A DNA stretch of 7,008 nt from Chloroflexota bacterium (GCA_026713505.1 JAPOOH010000401.1:1-7008), one strand, 5' to 3'; positions 1-6,341 are shown, numbered from the stretch's first letter. A program made the numbers and translations. The notes: generated by a model from the sequence alone, not told the origin.

Positions 1-1119
1 CGGTTCAAGATCATCGCGGCGGCAGACCTGGACACGGAGATACTCGGCCGCTTCGCGCAGGACTTCCCGGACGCCACGACGCACACGAGCGCCGAGGAGA
101 TGTGCAAGGACCCGCGCATCGACCTCGTCTACATAGCGACGCCGACCGTACTGCACTCCCAGCACTGCGAACTCGCGATGTCGTATGGGAAGAACGTGCT
201 CATCGAAAAGCCGATGACGATCAACGTGGAGGAGGGGACGGCGCTGGCGGAGTCGGCGGAGCGCCGCGGCGTGCTGCTTGGCGTGAACGTGAAGCATAGC
301 TTCGAACCGCGCGTGCTCCGCATCCGCGAGATGGTGCGCACCGGCGAGTTCGGTGAGCTCCGGATGATGCACCACTGGCGCTACCAGGACTGGCTGTACC
401 GTCCGCGCTCGGGAGAGGAACTGACCCCGGGGCCCGGCGGCGGCATCCTCGGGCGGCAGGGACCGCACCAGTTCGACATCATCCGCACGATAGGCGGTGG
501 CATGGTACGGAGCGTGCGCGGCACGGCTGCAGCGTGGGACCCCGCCCGCCGGGTGCCGGGCGCGCACGCGGCGTACCTGGAGTTCGAGAACGGTGTGTTC
601 TGCACCGCCGTCTACAGCGGCTACGACCACTGGGACTCGGGCGAGTTCATGCATGGCGTCGGCAGGGAGGGCATCTACCCCAACCCCGAGAAGCACGCCG
701 CTGCGCGGCGTGAGCAGGCCGAGGCCGCTGACCCGGCCTGGGAGGAGGCGGCAGCCAGGGCAGAGCGGTACGGCCTCGGCAGGGCCGGCCGCCCGGAGCC
801 GCCGACCGGCCCGTCGAGCGCGGGCTGGCTGCTCGGTGGGCCGCTGATCGCGAGCTTCGACGACGCAGACGTGCGGCTCTCGCCGGGAGGGCTCACCGTC
901 TACGGCAACAAGGAGCGAACCGAGATACCGCTCGTGACGGTGGAGGACGGCCGCGATGGGCGGCTCAACACCTTCTACGACGGCATCGTTACGGACCGCC
1001 CCCTGCCCGCCAACGCGCGCTGGGGCAACGCCACGATCGAACTGCTGCTGGCGATCGAGCAGTCCGGCGAACAACGCAAGGAGATGTTCCTCGAGCACCA
1101 GATACCAACGGTGGACTAG
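1..1119 (+). CDS. Gfo/Idh/MocA family NAD(P)-dependent oxidoreductase, 5' partial
   Basis: The frame is open from base 1, so the gene starts upstream; 372 residues are visible and probably only some 25-30 are missing, including the GxGxxG nucleotide loop. Visible residues 1-120 are the end of the Rossmann domain: a strand ending in AAADLD (6-11), the DLVYIATPT strand followed by H, and the family hallmark EKPM at residues 69-72, whose Lys is the usual catalytic/cofactor-contact residue. The C-terminal alpha/beta domain contains GPHQFDII with His156, in the place of the family's active-site His, and a later AVYSGYDH stretch. The W.Y.D..YRPR and RQGPHQFD pattern resembles proteins annotated as phthalate 4,5-dihydrodiol dehydrogenase (Pht4-like), but the substrate cannot be read from sequence. 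A cytosolic sugar- or aromatic-diol dehydrogenase is likely. The next gene on the same strand begins 159 bp downstream, beyond a hairpin repeat cluster, so co-transcription is possible but not shown. Confidence 0.93.
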   Translation, partial: RFKIIAAADLDTEILGRFAQDFPDATTHTSAEEMCKDPRIDLVYIATPTVLHSQHCELAMSYGKNVLIEKPMTINVEEGTALAESAERRGVLLGVNVKHSFEPRVLRIREMVRTGEFGELRMMHHWRYQDWLYRPRSGEELTPGPGGGILGRQGPHQFDIIRTIGGGMVRSVRGTAAAWDPARRVPGAHAAYLEFENGVFCTAVYSGYDHWDSGEFMHGVGREGIYPNPEKHAAARREQAEAADPAWEEAAARAERYGLGRAGRPEPPTGPSSAGWLLGGPLIASFDDADVRLSPGGLTVYGNKERTEIPLVTVEDGRDGRLNTFYDGIVTDRPLPANARWGNATIELLLAIEQSGEQRKEMFLEHQIPTVD

Positions 1120-1138
1120 GACGTCGTTCGCAGGAACA

Positions 1139-1176
1139 CCCTCACCCTGGCCCTCTCCCCTGGTAGGGAGAGGGGA
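1139..1176. repeat. Hairpin repeat, copy 1
   Basis: This is a 38-bp unit starting CCCTCACCCTGG, containing CCCTCTCCC (1151-1159) and its exact complement GGGAGAGGG (1166-1174) around a 6-nt loop. It is repeated at 1224-1261 with only two or so loop bases changed. Units of this CCCTCACCCT...CCCTCTCCC...GGGAGAGGG type are familiar as dispersed intergenic palindromes in GC-rich environmental bacteria. It lies 20 bp after the stop of the oxidoreductase gene and could slow exonucleases or act in termination, though no T-run follows. Confidence 0.8.
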
Positions 1177-1188
1177 GGTCCAGCCTGT

Positions 1189-1208
1189 GGGAAGGGGGCA
1201 CCCTTCCC
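1189..1208. repeat. Small hairpin between the two repeat copies
   Basis: GGGAAGGG (1189-1196) pairs perfectly with CCCTTCCC (1201-1208) across the 4-nt loop GGCA. It lies between the two 38-bp repeats, making three consecutive hairpins in 125 bp. Its sequence is unrelated to the flanking repeat copies. Confidence 0.6.
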
Positions 1209-1223
1209 GGCCCCGCCAGAGTA

Positions 1224-1261
1224 CCCTCACCCTGGCCCTCTCCCCTTGTAGGGAGAGGGGA
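1224..1261. repeat. Hairpin repeat, copy 2
   Basis: Second copy of the 38-bp unit, with the stem at 1236-1244 and 1251-1259 and loop CTTGTA instead of CTGGTA. It ends only 4 bp before the Shine-Dalgarno sequence of the next gene, so if it folds in the mRNA it lies immediately upstream of the ribosome site of the ornithine-cyclodeaminase-like gene. Confidence 0.8.
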
Positions 1262-1265
1262 AGAA

Positions 1266-1273
1266 TAAGGAGG
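1266..1273 (+). promoter_or_regulatory. Strong Shine-Dalgarno site for the OCD-family gene
   Basis: TAAGGAGG sits 5 nt before ATG 1279. It is a near-perfect anti-16S match and fixes the start of the downstream gene. Confidence 0.85.
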
Positions 1274-1278
1274 ACGAG

Positions 1279-2391
1279 ATGCTGTTCATAGACAACCCGA
1301 CCGTGGAGCGACTGCTGCCGATGGACGAGTGTATAGATGCGCAGGACTATGCCTTTCGGGGCCTGCCCACCGGCGAGTCCGTCCACAGGCCGCGCATCGA
1401 CCTCTACATGCCCGCCGAGCGGCCTGACGGCTACTACCGCTGGGGCACGATGGAGGGTGCGAGCGACGCGCTGGGCGTCTTCGCCATCCGCATGAAGTCC
1501 GACATCCTGTTCTGGCCCCGCGACGAGCACGGCTTCTGGAAAGAGGAGAAGTACTGCATCGAGCCGGGCACATACTGCGGGCTGATCTTCCTGTTCAGCA
1601 CCCGCGACGGCGAACCGCTGGCGATGATCAACGACGGCATCCTGCAGCACATGCGCGTGGGCGGCGGCGCGGGCCTCGGCGTGAGGTACCTCTCGCGGCC
1701 CGACTCGCACACCGTGGGGATGCTCGGCTCCGGCGGGGTGGCGCGGGCGGACCTGGAGGCCTTCGCCGCGGTGCGCGACATACGTAGCGTGAAGGTGTTC
1801 AGCCCCACGAAGGCGAACCGCGAGAGGTACGCCGAGGAGATGTCGGCGAAGCTGGAGATAGACGTGCAGGCCGTCGACACGCCGGAGGCGGCGGTGACGG
1901 GCGCGGACATCGTCTCCGCGTGCACGAACGCTATGGAGCCCGCGCTGAAGGGCGACTGGCTCTCGCCGGGACAGCACGTGACCGACGAGCGGGGCGAGCT
2001 GGACGCCCGGGTGTTCGAGCGTTCGGACGTCATCGTCAAGCAGGGCGTGGCGCACTCGAGGCCCAGCAACGAGGACGTGCGGAGCATGGGCGACGGGTAC
2101 AACCGCGGCGACTACATCGGCGGGACGGACGAGCAGAAGCAGCGGCTCCCTGCCCGCCTGCGCGAGGCACGCGTGGGCGCGGGCGGCACGGACGAGACGC
2201 CGACGTTCAACGACCTCGCCAGCGGCAGGGTGAACCGGACGTCGCGGGACGAGATCACGCTTTACCTGAACTCCGGCAACCAGGGCCTGCAGTTCGCGGC
2301 GGTCGGCTCGGTGGTCTACCGCAAGGCGAAGGAGCAAGGCCTCGGCCGCGAGATCCCGACCGAGCTCTTCCTGCAGGACATCCGGGACTAG
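1279..2391 (+). CDS. Ornithine cyclodeaminase / mu-crystallin family protein
   Basis: A 370-residue protein with the OCD/mu-crystallin layout: an N-terminal substrate/dimer domain (about 1-125, with RMK at 71-73, Lys73 being in place for the family's substrate lysine), then the conserved arginine segment HMRVGGGAGLGVRYL (Arg126), then a Rossmann domain with G150-S-G152-G-V-A155 for NAD(P) binding and a final ELD aspartate at 242 followed by a DVIVKQG strand. The family includes ornithine cyclodeaminase, alanine dehydrogenase, ketimine reductase and amino-acid-like dehydrogenases, so the substrate is open. At 370 residues it is about 40 longer than the usual 320-330; the extra length appears to lie around residues 45-60 and 80-100, which are rich in Trp, Tyr and charged residues. 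The ATG start is secured by a strong ribosome site. It is cytosolic. It follows the Gfo/Idh/MocA gene on the same strand and may take part in the same catabolic pathway (inference). Confidence 0.93.
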   Translation: MLFIDNPTVERLLPMDECIDAQDYAFRGLPTGESVHRPRIDLYMPAERPDGYYRWGTMEGASDALGVFAIRMKSDILFWPRDEHGFWKEEKYCIEPGTYCGLIFLFSTRDGEPLAMINDGILQHMRVGGGAGLGVRYLSRPDSHTVGMLGSGGVARADLEAFAAVRDIRSVKVFSPTKANRERYAEEMSAKLEIDVQAVDTPEAAVTGADIVSACTNAMEPALKGDWLSPGQHVTDERGELDARVFERSDVIVKQGVAHSRPSNEDVRSMGDGYNRGDYIGGTDEQKQRLPARLREARVGAGGTDETPTFNDLASGRVNRTSRDEITLYLNSGNQGLQFAAVGSVVYRKAKEQGLGREIPTELFLQDIRD

Positions 2392-2451
2392 GAGACCCTT
2401 CCGCCCCTCCCCCTCCCGGCGAGGAATCGAGAGAGCCTGGCACGCAAGCGA

Positions 2452-2494
2452 GACCAAGGGGGCCAACCATGCCCGAATTCTGGCCCCCTTGGTC
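2452..2494. repeat. 14-bp perfect inverted repeat (stem-loop)
   Basis: GACCAAGGGGGCCA (2452-2465) and TGGCCCCCTTGGTC (2481-2494) are exact complements around a 15-nt spacer. The right arm recurs as a direct repeat at 2526-2539. The structure lies 60 bp after the stop of the OCD-family gene and could end its transcript, but it lacks a following T-run, so an intrinsic terminator is not supported. Confidence 0.75.
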
Positions 2495-2525
2495 GTGCCG
2501 TTACGAGTGAACGAGACACTCAATC

Positions 2526-2539
2526 TGGCCCCCTTGGTC
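2526..2539. repeat. Direct copy of the inverted-repeat arm
   Basis: TGGCCCCCTTGGTC repeats the 2481-2494 arm exactly, 45 bp downstream. Shorter relatives follow: CCTTGGTT at 2541-2548 and, in the opposite orientation, GACCAAGG at 2583-2590. Confidence 0.7.
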
Positions 2540-2697
2540 CCCTTGGTTGGGGGTGTTTCCGTGGCCGTGGCCTGCTTCCCGCGACCAAGGCGTCCAAGAG
2601 GACCAATGAAACAAAGTTTCGCCGCCGGAGTCGTAGACCTGATCGATAGCTGCGGGGCTGAGCTATGGGCGTGGTCTATGGCTGCTGTGCGATTGCC

Positions 2698-2709
2698 GGT
2701 CATATGACC
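2698..2709. promoter_or_regulatory. 12-bp palindrome, possible operator
   Basis: GGTCATATGACC is a perfect self-complementary 12-mer in the non-coding region 125 bp before the aspartic protease start. Its size and symmetry suit a dimeric DNA-binding protein, but no regulator is known. Confidence 0.35.
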
Positions 2710-2746
2710 AGCGTAGCGAAGGCAGGCGCGACCGCGTAAGAGGCCG

Positions 2747-2796
2747 GTGTCACAAGAACGTGACACGCGCCCCTACCCCATGCGGCGGGGGCGCGT
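2747..2796. repeat. Two overlapping hairpins before the protease gene
   Basis: GTGTCAC (2747-2753) pairs with GTGACAC (2760-2766) over a 6-nt loop. ACGCGCCCC (2765-2773) pairs with GGGGCGCGT (2788-2796) over a 14-nt loop. The two stems share bases 2765-2766, so in RNA they cannot both form completely. They end 37 bp before the preferred ATG at 2834. Confidence 0.5.
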
Positions 2797-2833
2797 TACG
2801 ATAAGCGGCAGAACGGACGGAACAGGCGACTTC

Positions 2834-3190
2834 ATGGGCGCGTTCAGCGTGGAGATAGGCATCGAGAGCCGCGACCGGGACGAGTGGGTGACGCTCGACG
2901 CGCTTGTGGATACGGGCGCATTCGTCACATCGGCTCCGACCTCGTTGCTGCGCGAGCTGGGCGTCGAGCCGATGCGGACGCAGGACTTCACGTTCCCCGA
3001 TGGTAGAACGCGGGAAATGGAGATCGGCCAAGCGCAGGTGCGCGTCGGCGATCGCGAGGTCACGACGCTCGTGCTGTTCAACGACGAAGGGTCGATGGCA
3101 CTGCTGGGCACGCTGACGCTCGAAGGCGTTTTCATGGGAGTGGACCCGGTACACAAGCGGCTGGTGCCGATCCGCGCGGTGATGGCGTAG
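2834..3190 (+). CDS. Clan AA (retropepsin-like) aspartic protease family protein
   Basis: A 118-residue protein that matches the small bacterial retropepsin-like family in pattern and length. It opens with MGAFSVEIGI, has the catalytic triad in LVDTGAFVTSAP (Asp26-Thr27-Gly28), a flap-like region around FPDGR (54-58), and the closing hydrophobic-hydrophobic-Gly signature ALLG (89-92) followed by TLEG. The single DTG implies a homodimeric active site, as in retroviral proteases. The start at ATG 2834 was chosen because the family normally begins just there and AGG (2824-2826) precedes it by 7 nt. A GTG at 2747 or ATG at 2780 would add 29 or 18 residues lying in hairpin sequence. No signal peptide is seen, so it is probably cytosolic. 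Its substrates are unknown; such genes often stand alone. It converges with the next gene, 18 bp away. Confidence 0.8.
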   Translation: MGAFSVEIGIESRDRDEWVTLDALVDTGAFVTSAPTSLLRELGVEPMRTQDFTFPDGRTREMEIGQAQVRVGDREVTTLVLFNDEGSMALLGTLTLEGVFMGVDPVHKRLVPIRAVMA

Positions 3191-3208
3191 GGGTAGAGAG
3201 AGGAATAC

Positions 3209-4072
3209 TTAGTACTCGAAACGGGCAGAAGATTCGTTCCAGACGATGGGCCTGCTTGTTGCAATATTGAGGAACAGGCGTAGATCGTAGTCTGTTTTGG
3301 CTCGTATTGTCATGTCGCTGAGGGAATCTTTCAACAGCATATAGTTGCCTGGCGACAGACCGAAAGTGCTTGGAATGGCCCACGCAGACCGCAAGCAGAA
3401 TTCAGCGTAGGCGTTGAGTGTTCCCACGTTGAGCCACGCGTTGAGATTTGTGATGTCATCGATTTCGATTCCCAAGCTATCTTCTATGCATTTACCGATA
3501 TGGTCTTGAATACGATGTCCGACATGGGAAAGCCCACGACCATATAGTTTAGCCATCAGTATCTTCGTGAGAGTTCCCCACACTTCAATCATCGCACTAG
3601 GGTGATTCCGAGGAATCTGGGCAGTGAGAATCGTGGATTCGAAATCCATAAGCATATACCGCCAATCGTTGTATCCAGACTTACTCTGAACACCTCCACT
3701 GATTGCTTTCAAGAACTCATCGGCAGTGTCAATATCAATGTAGGTATGCAAAGAATGATAAATGGCATAGCATTCTCGAACAATGTCCTTTTCAGACTCA
3801 GGGAGTAGAGAAAACAGATAATCTAGCATATGTCCCTTTGATCCCCGGTCAGGATAACGGATGCTATTTGTTTGTAGTAGGACTTTGATGGTCTGTTCAA
3901 TTCCGGAATAAGCACACACGATGTACGGCCATGCTTGTAACGCATTGTAAGAAGGTACTACGTCGTGATGCACAGGATTGGCATGGTATAGATTGAAGAT
4001 GATGCGATGCGCCTCTCTGCACTTCGCTTCGACAGCATGGTACTTATCAAAATTCTCAGCGACCGGGTTCAT
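3209..4072 (-). CDS. Hypothetical protein with HEPN-like features, probably acquired
   Basis: A 287-residue, mostly helical, soluble protein that I cannot place in a named family. Residues 50-145 have a pattern seen in HEPN-type proteins: an AYSGIEQTIKVLL helix (54-66), a GHMLDYLFSLLP segment (80-91), then R99-x6-H106 (RECYAIYH), fitting the R-x4-6-H RNase motif, and a later Trp-Arg-Tyr at 137-139. That reading is inference. There is no signal peptide or clear membrane helix. Sampled 60-base lines in the gene are 40-48% G+C against about 68% in the OCD gene, and A/T-ending codons are common, which suggests horizontal transfer. It starts 21 bp after the stop of the metalloprotease gene on the same strand; GGTAGG (4080-4085) lies 7 nt before the ATG. 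HEPN proteins often act in toxin-antitoxin or phage defence, but no partner gene (for example a MNT nucleotidyltransferase) is visible. Gene real: confident; function: low confidence. Confidence 0.8.
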   Translation of the reverse strand: MNPVAENFDKYHAVEAKCREAHRIIFNLYHANPVHHDVVPSYNALQAWPYIVCAYSGIEQTIKVLLQTNSIRYPDRGSKGHMLDYLFSLLPESEKDIVRECYAIYHSLHTYIDIDTADEFLKAISGGVQSKSGYNDWRYMLMDFESTILTAQIPRNHPSAMIEVWGTLTKILMAKLYGRGLSHVGHRIQDHIGKCIEDSLGIEIDDITNLNAWLNVGTLNAYAEFCLRSAWAIPSTFGLSPGNYMLLKDSLSDMTIRAKTDYDLRLFLNIATSRPIVWNESSARFEY

Positions 4073-4093
4073 GCAGATGCCTACCCATCCTCT

Positions 4094-5077
4094 TCAGATT
4101 TGCCCTCCAGTATATGGTATGTCGCACACACCTCCGCTGCCGATGCAGGCCCGGGCTCGGATATCCGCCTCCGGCAGCCAGCGTGGGATCGCCGCGTAAA
4201 GCCGCAGCATCTCCAGGTCTTGCTCGCTGTACTCCCCCGGCGCGTGCTCCACGTCCATGATGCCGCTCTGCGCGTGCACGAACGCCATTGCGTGCAGAAG
4301 CTCGTGCCTCAGCAGCCCGGCGCTCACGGGCCGGCGCTCCGCAATCCACACGCGCCCCGGTTCACGACCCCATATCTCCTGCCCGCATCCCTCCCGCGCG
4401 ACACCCACGCAGTCCACGAGCGCAGCGTCCACGAACTCGATGATGAGATGCACGCTTGCTCGTTCGCGTTGGAGCTGCGTCGCCTCGACGAAGCGGATGT
4501 CCGCCAGGGCCCCCGTCTCCGCGAGCACAGCGACCATCTCCGCCCGCCATGCGTCGCTCCCGCCGTCGATGGCGTACAGACTGATGCGGGGGAACTTGCT
4601 GAACGGTCCGATCGGGCCATGCCAGCCGCAGCGCGTCACCGGGTAGTTGTCCGGCGGCACGACGCTCGCGCGGTCGAAGAAGCACCCCCACGCGCTCTCA
4701 GGCGCCTCAATTGGTACTGGAGTTGGCGTGGCGGTTGGCGTCGCCGTGGGTGCAGGAGTTGGCGTGGCGGTTGGTGCTGGCGTGGCCGTAGGCATCGGCG
4801 TCGGAACCGGCGTAGCCGTTGCGGTGGCCGTCGGAGCCCAAGTTGGTGCCGGTGTCGGCGTAGCGGTCGGCTCAGGCGTTGGGGTGAAGACCGGTGTAGT
4901 CGTTGGGGTGACAGTTGCAGGCGGTCGATATGTTGCGGTAGGTGCTGATGGATTTTGGCAACTTTTAGCACCTACCGCAACTATCGTTAGTGCCCAGAGC
5001 GTCAGCAGCGCGAGCATCCAACGCTGATTCGGCGCATGTTCTGCTAGCAGGGCACCCCTTCCCCTGCTTATCTTCAC
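4094..5077 (-). CDS. Secreted or anchored metzincin-type zinc metalloprotease with Pro/Thr stalk
   Basis: From GTG 5077 the protein has 327 residues: a short basic N-terminus, a hydrophobic segment MLALLTLWALTIVAVGA (21-37) acting as signal peptide or anchor, a low-complexity stalk of Pro, Thr and Ala (about 43-122), and a catalytic domain. That domain carries HELLHAMAFVH (His258, Glu259, His262, His268), matching the metzincin HExxHxxGxxH zinc site except for Ala in place of Gly, followed after five residues by a Met-turn SGIMD (Met274). Six cysteines from residue 132 onward suggest disulfides and an extracytoplasmic location. GTG 5077 follows the bicupin stop by 5 bp; ATG 5017 would give 307 residues and a more typical signal peptide, and neither has a clear ribosome site. 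Cleavage after VGA is plausible. The bicupin gene lies upstream and the HEPN-like gene downstream, all in one direction. Substrate unknown. Confidence 0.82.
   Translation of the reverse strand: MKISRGRGALLAEHAPNQRWMLALLTLWALTIVAVGAKSCQNPSAPTATYRPPATVTPTTTPVFTPTPEPTATPTPAPTWAPTATATATPVPTPMPTATPAPTATPTPAPTATPTATPTPVPIEAPESAWGCFFDRASVVPPDNYPVTRCGWHGPIGPFSKFPRISLYAIDGGSDAWRAEMVAVLAETGALADIRFVEATQLQRERASVHLIIEFVDAALVDCVGVAREGCGQEIWGREPGRVWIAERRPVSAGLLRHELLHAMAFVHAQSGIMDVEHAPGEYSEQDLEMLRLYAAIPRWLPEADIRARACIGSGGVCDIPYTGGQI
4712..4951 (-). repeat. Degenerate Pro-Thr-Ala coding repeat (stalk)
   Basis: Imperfect tandem repeats of short TP/AP/TAT units encode about 80 residues of extended linker. At DNA level, 20 bases at 4719-4738 recur exactly at 4755-4774, a 36-bp (12-residue) period. 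Such arrays vary in length by slippage. Stalks of this kind commonly space an extracellular domain from the cell surface and can be O-glycosylated. Confidence 0.8.
4932..4981. repeat. 15-bp perfect inverted repeat inside the metalloprotease gene
   Basis: GTTGCGGTAGGTGCT (4932-4946) is the exact reverse complement of AGCACCTACCGCAAC (4967-4981), with a 20-nt spacer. It lies in the codons for the end of the signal segment (V-A-V-G-A) and the start of the stalk (A-P-T-A-T). It would form a strong stem-loop in the mRNA. No T-run follows on either strand. Confidence 0.8.
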
Positions 5078-5082
5078 GCCCC

Positions 5083-6321
5083 CTAGAAGCCGCCGACGTC
5101 CGCGGCGCCGGGAGGCGGGCTGTAGTCGGTGTAGGCCCACTCCGGCATGGTGCTGACCAGCCCCTCCAGGCCGATCATGCGCTCGAACTCGGCGCGGATG
5201 GCGGGGTCCTGGTCCGGGTACGCGATGGCCCTGCCGCCGTCCCGCGTGTCCTGCGCGCCGCCGTCACGGGCGTCGGAGCCGGGGGCCCCGCCGGCGCGCA
5301 TCCCCGGGCCGTAGGGACCGTCGAAGATGAGGAAGCGGATGCCGTCGGGCGACGTGCCGAAATGCTGGTGGAACCAGTCGCCCGTCATGGGCGCGGCGCT
5401 GATCATGCCGACGGGCTCGTAGTCCTGCCGTTTGACCTGGTCGCCGGTCCCGGACGCAAAGGGCTGCTCGCCGAGCCCGGACGGCCAGGTGATGCTGTAG
5501 CCCTTGCCCCTGATGCAGACCAGGATGGCGCCGGATGAGTGCTTGTGCGCCTTGGAGTACTGGCCGGTCTCGTACTGGCCGATCTTCATGTAGAAGTTGG
5601 CGCCGGCCATGTGGGGCTCGACGCGGCGGTAGCTGAAGGAGCGCCGGTTGTCGCGTGGCAGATGGCAGTTGATGATGTCCGGGATGACGTTCGTGCGGCG
5701 CATGGCGAGGCCACGCACGGGGTCGGCGTGGATATCCTCCACGGGCTTGAAGTAGTCATCCTCGGCGTCGAAGAGGTTGGTGAACTCGTAGGGGCTGTTG
5801 AGGACGAAGGCGGGGTCGCGGACGAGGTTGACGATGTTCGGGGCGGTGGTTGCGGCGAGAAGGAGCGCCGGGCTGGAAGTGGCATTGACGAGCCGGTGCA
5901 TGGCGTTCATGGGGATGCCGAAGAGCGAGCCCGCGCTCCACTCGAAGACCTGTTTCTTGTTGGGGTTGCTCTCCTGCCCGACCTCGGTGGAGCCCCTGCC
6001 CTCCGCTACGTAGTAGATCTCCTCGTACATGTGCTTCTCAGGGTTGAGGGCCCCCGCGCCGGGGATCTCGACGACGTACATGCCCCAGAGGTGCTCGGTG
6101 CCGAGCAGTTGGATGGCGATGCCGTTGCCGCCGAGCCGCTTCCACGGCTTGAGCGGCAGGTCCTGGATGCGGTGCACGCCGATGTCGCGGTGGATCTCGA
6201 GGCCCTGGGACTCCATGAAGAGGTCGTAGGCGGACTTCGGCGTCTTCCCGAAGCCGAAGCCGGCCTTGTTCATGCCTTCCGGTTCTTGCCAGTCGGCGAG
6301 ATCGGCTGTTCTCGTTACCAT
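5083..6321 (-). CDS. Bicupin protein, 'ethanolamine ammonia lyase-activating'-type
   Basis: A 412-residue cytosolic protein with two cupin beta-barrels. Cupin 1 (about 70-165) shows ALNPEKHMYEEIYYVAEGRG, with His97 and Glu101 as metal-ligand candidates and His142 in IPMNAMHRLVN. Cupin 2 (about 235-335) has YSKAHKHSSGAILVCIRGKGY with His259 and His261, and the closing WFHQHFG with His318 and His320. The pattern, including the KPWKRLGG start and TTAPNIVNL after cupin 1, resembles proteins labelled ethanolamine ammonia lyase-activating protein; that label is not evidence of function, and a metal-dependent dioxygenase or isomerase role is equally possible. A Gly/Asp/Arg-rich linker (about 345-362) precedes a C-terminal tail. 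ATG 6321 was chosen because GGAGGGAG (6327-6334) stands 5 nt before it; an upstream TTG at 6348 has no such site. The metalloprotease gene follows within 5 bp if it starts at GTG. Confidence 0.9.
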   Translation of the reverse strand: MVTRTADLADWQEPEGMNKAGFGFGKTPKSAYDLFMESQGLEIHRDIGVHRIQDLPLKPWKRLGGNGIAIQLLGTEHLWGMYVVEIPGAGALNPEKHMYEEIYYVAEGRGSTEVGQESNPNKKQVFEWSAGSLFGIPMNAMHRLVNATSSPALLLAATTAPNIVNLVRDPAFVLNSPYEFTNLFDAEDDYFKPVEDIHADPVRGLAMRRTNVIPDIINCHLPRDNRRSFSYRRVEPHMAGANFYMKIGQYETGQYSKAHKHSSGAILVCIRGKGYSITWPSGLGEQPFASGTGDQVKRQDYEPVGMISAAPMTGDWFHQHFGTSPDGIRFLIFDGPYGPGMRAGGAPGSDARDGGAQDTRDGGRAIAYPDQDPAIRAEFERMIGLEGLVSTMPEWAYTDYSPPPGAADVGGF

Positions 6322-6326
6322 CTGTG

Positions 6327-6334
6327 CTCCCTCC
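6327..6334 (-). promoter_or_regulatory. Shine-Dalgarno site deciding the bicupin start
   Basis: On the - strand GGAGGGAG lies 5 nt before ATG 6321. It supports a start nine codons inside the longest reading frame, which would begin at TTG 6348. Confidence 0.8.
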
Positions 6335-6341
6335 GTGACGT

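Larger units (their letters stand above)
2392..2833. other. Non-coding stretch rich in inverted repeats
   Basis: No convincing gene is seen here on either strand. What it holds is structure: the 14-bp inverted repeat at 2452-2494, further GACCAAGG-like words to about 2608, a 12-bp palindrome at 2698-2709, and two overlapping hairpins at 2747-2796 just ahead of the aspartic protease gene. No tRNA cloverleaf was recognised. Confidence 0.6.

Noticed and set aside
1139..1261. Short CRISPR-like array
   Set aside because: There are only two copies, they are self-complementary 38-mers, the single spacer itself forms a hairpin, and no cas gene is present.
1434..2102. 222-codon open frame on the - strand
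   Set aside because: It is antisense to the ornithine-cyclodeaminase-family gene and rich in Ser, Arg and Pro, as expected of a shadow in GC-rich DNA.
2452..2494. Intrinsic terminator for the OCD-family gene
   Set aside because: The stem is strong but no run of T follows on either strand.
2489..2707. 72-codon open frame starting at TTG
   Set aside because: It has no ribosome site, begins inside an arm of the inverted repeat, and its product shows no family pattern.
2747..2833. Upstream extension of the aspartic protease from GTG 2747
   Set aside because: The extra residues lie in the hairpin sequence and are not typical of the family, which starts near MGxFxVEI.
4007..4948. 313-codon open frame on the + strand
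   Set aside because: It spans parts of two - strand genes and becomes Arg/Trp/Gly low-complexity opposite the Pro/Thr stalk; the metzincin motif on the other strand is convincing.
4958..4960. Lipoprotein cysteine after the metalloprotease signal segment
   Set aside because: The residues before Cys40 are AKS; Lys at -2 and Ala at -3 do not fit the lipobox, so ordinary signal peptidase cleavage or a membrane anchor is more likely.
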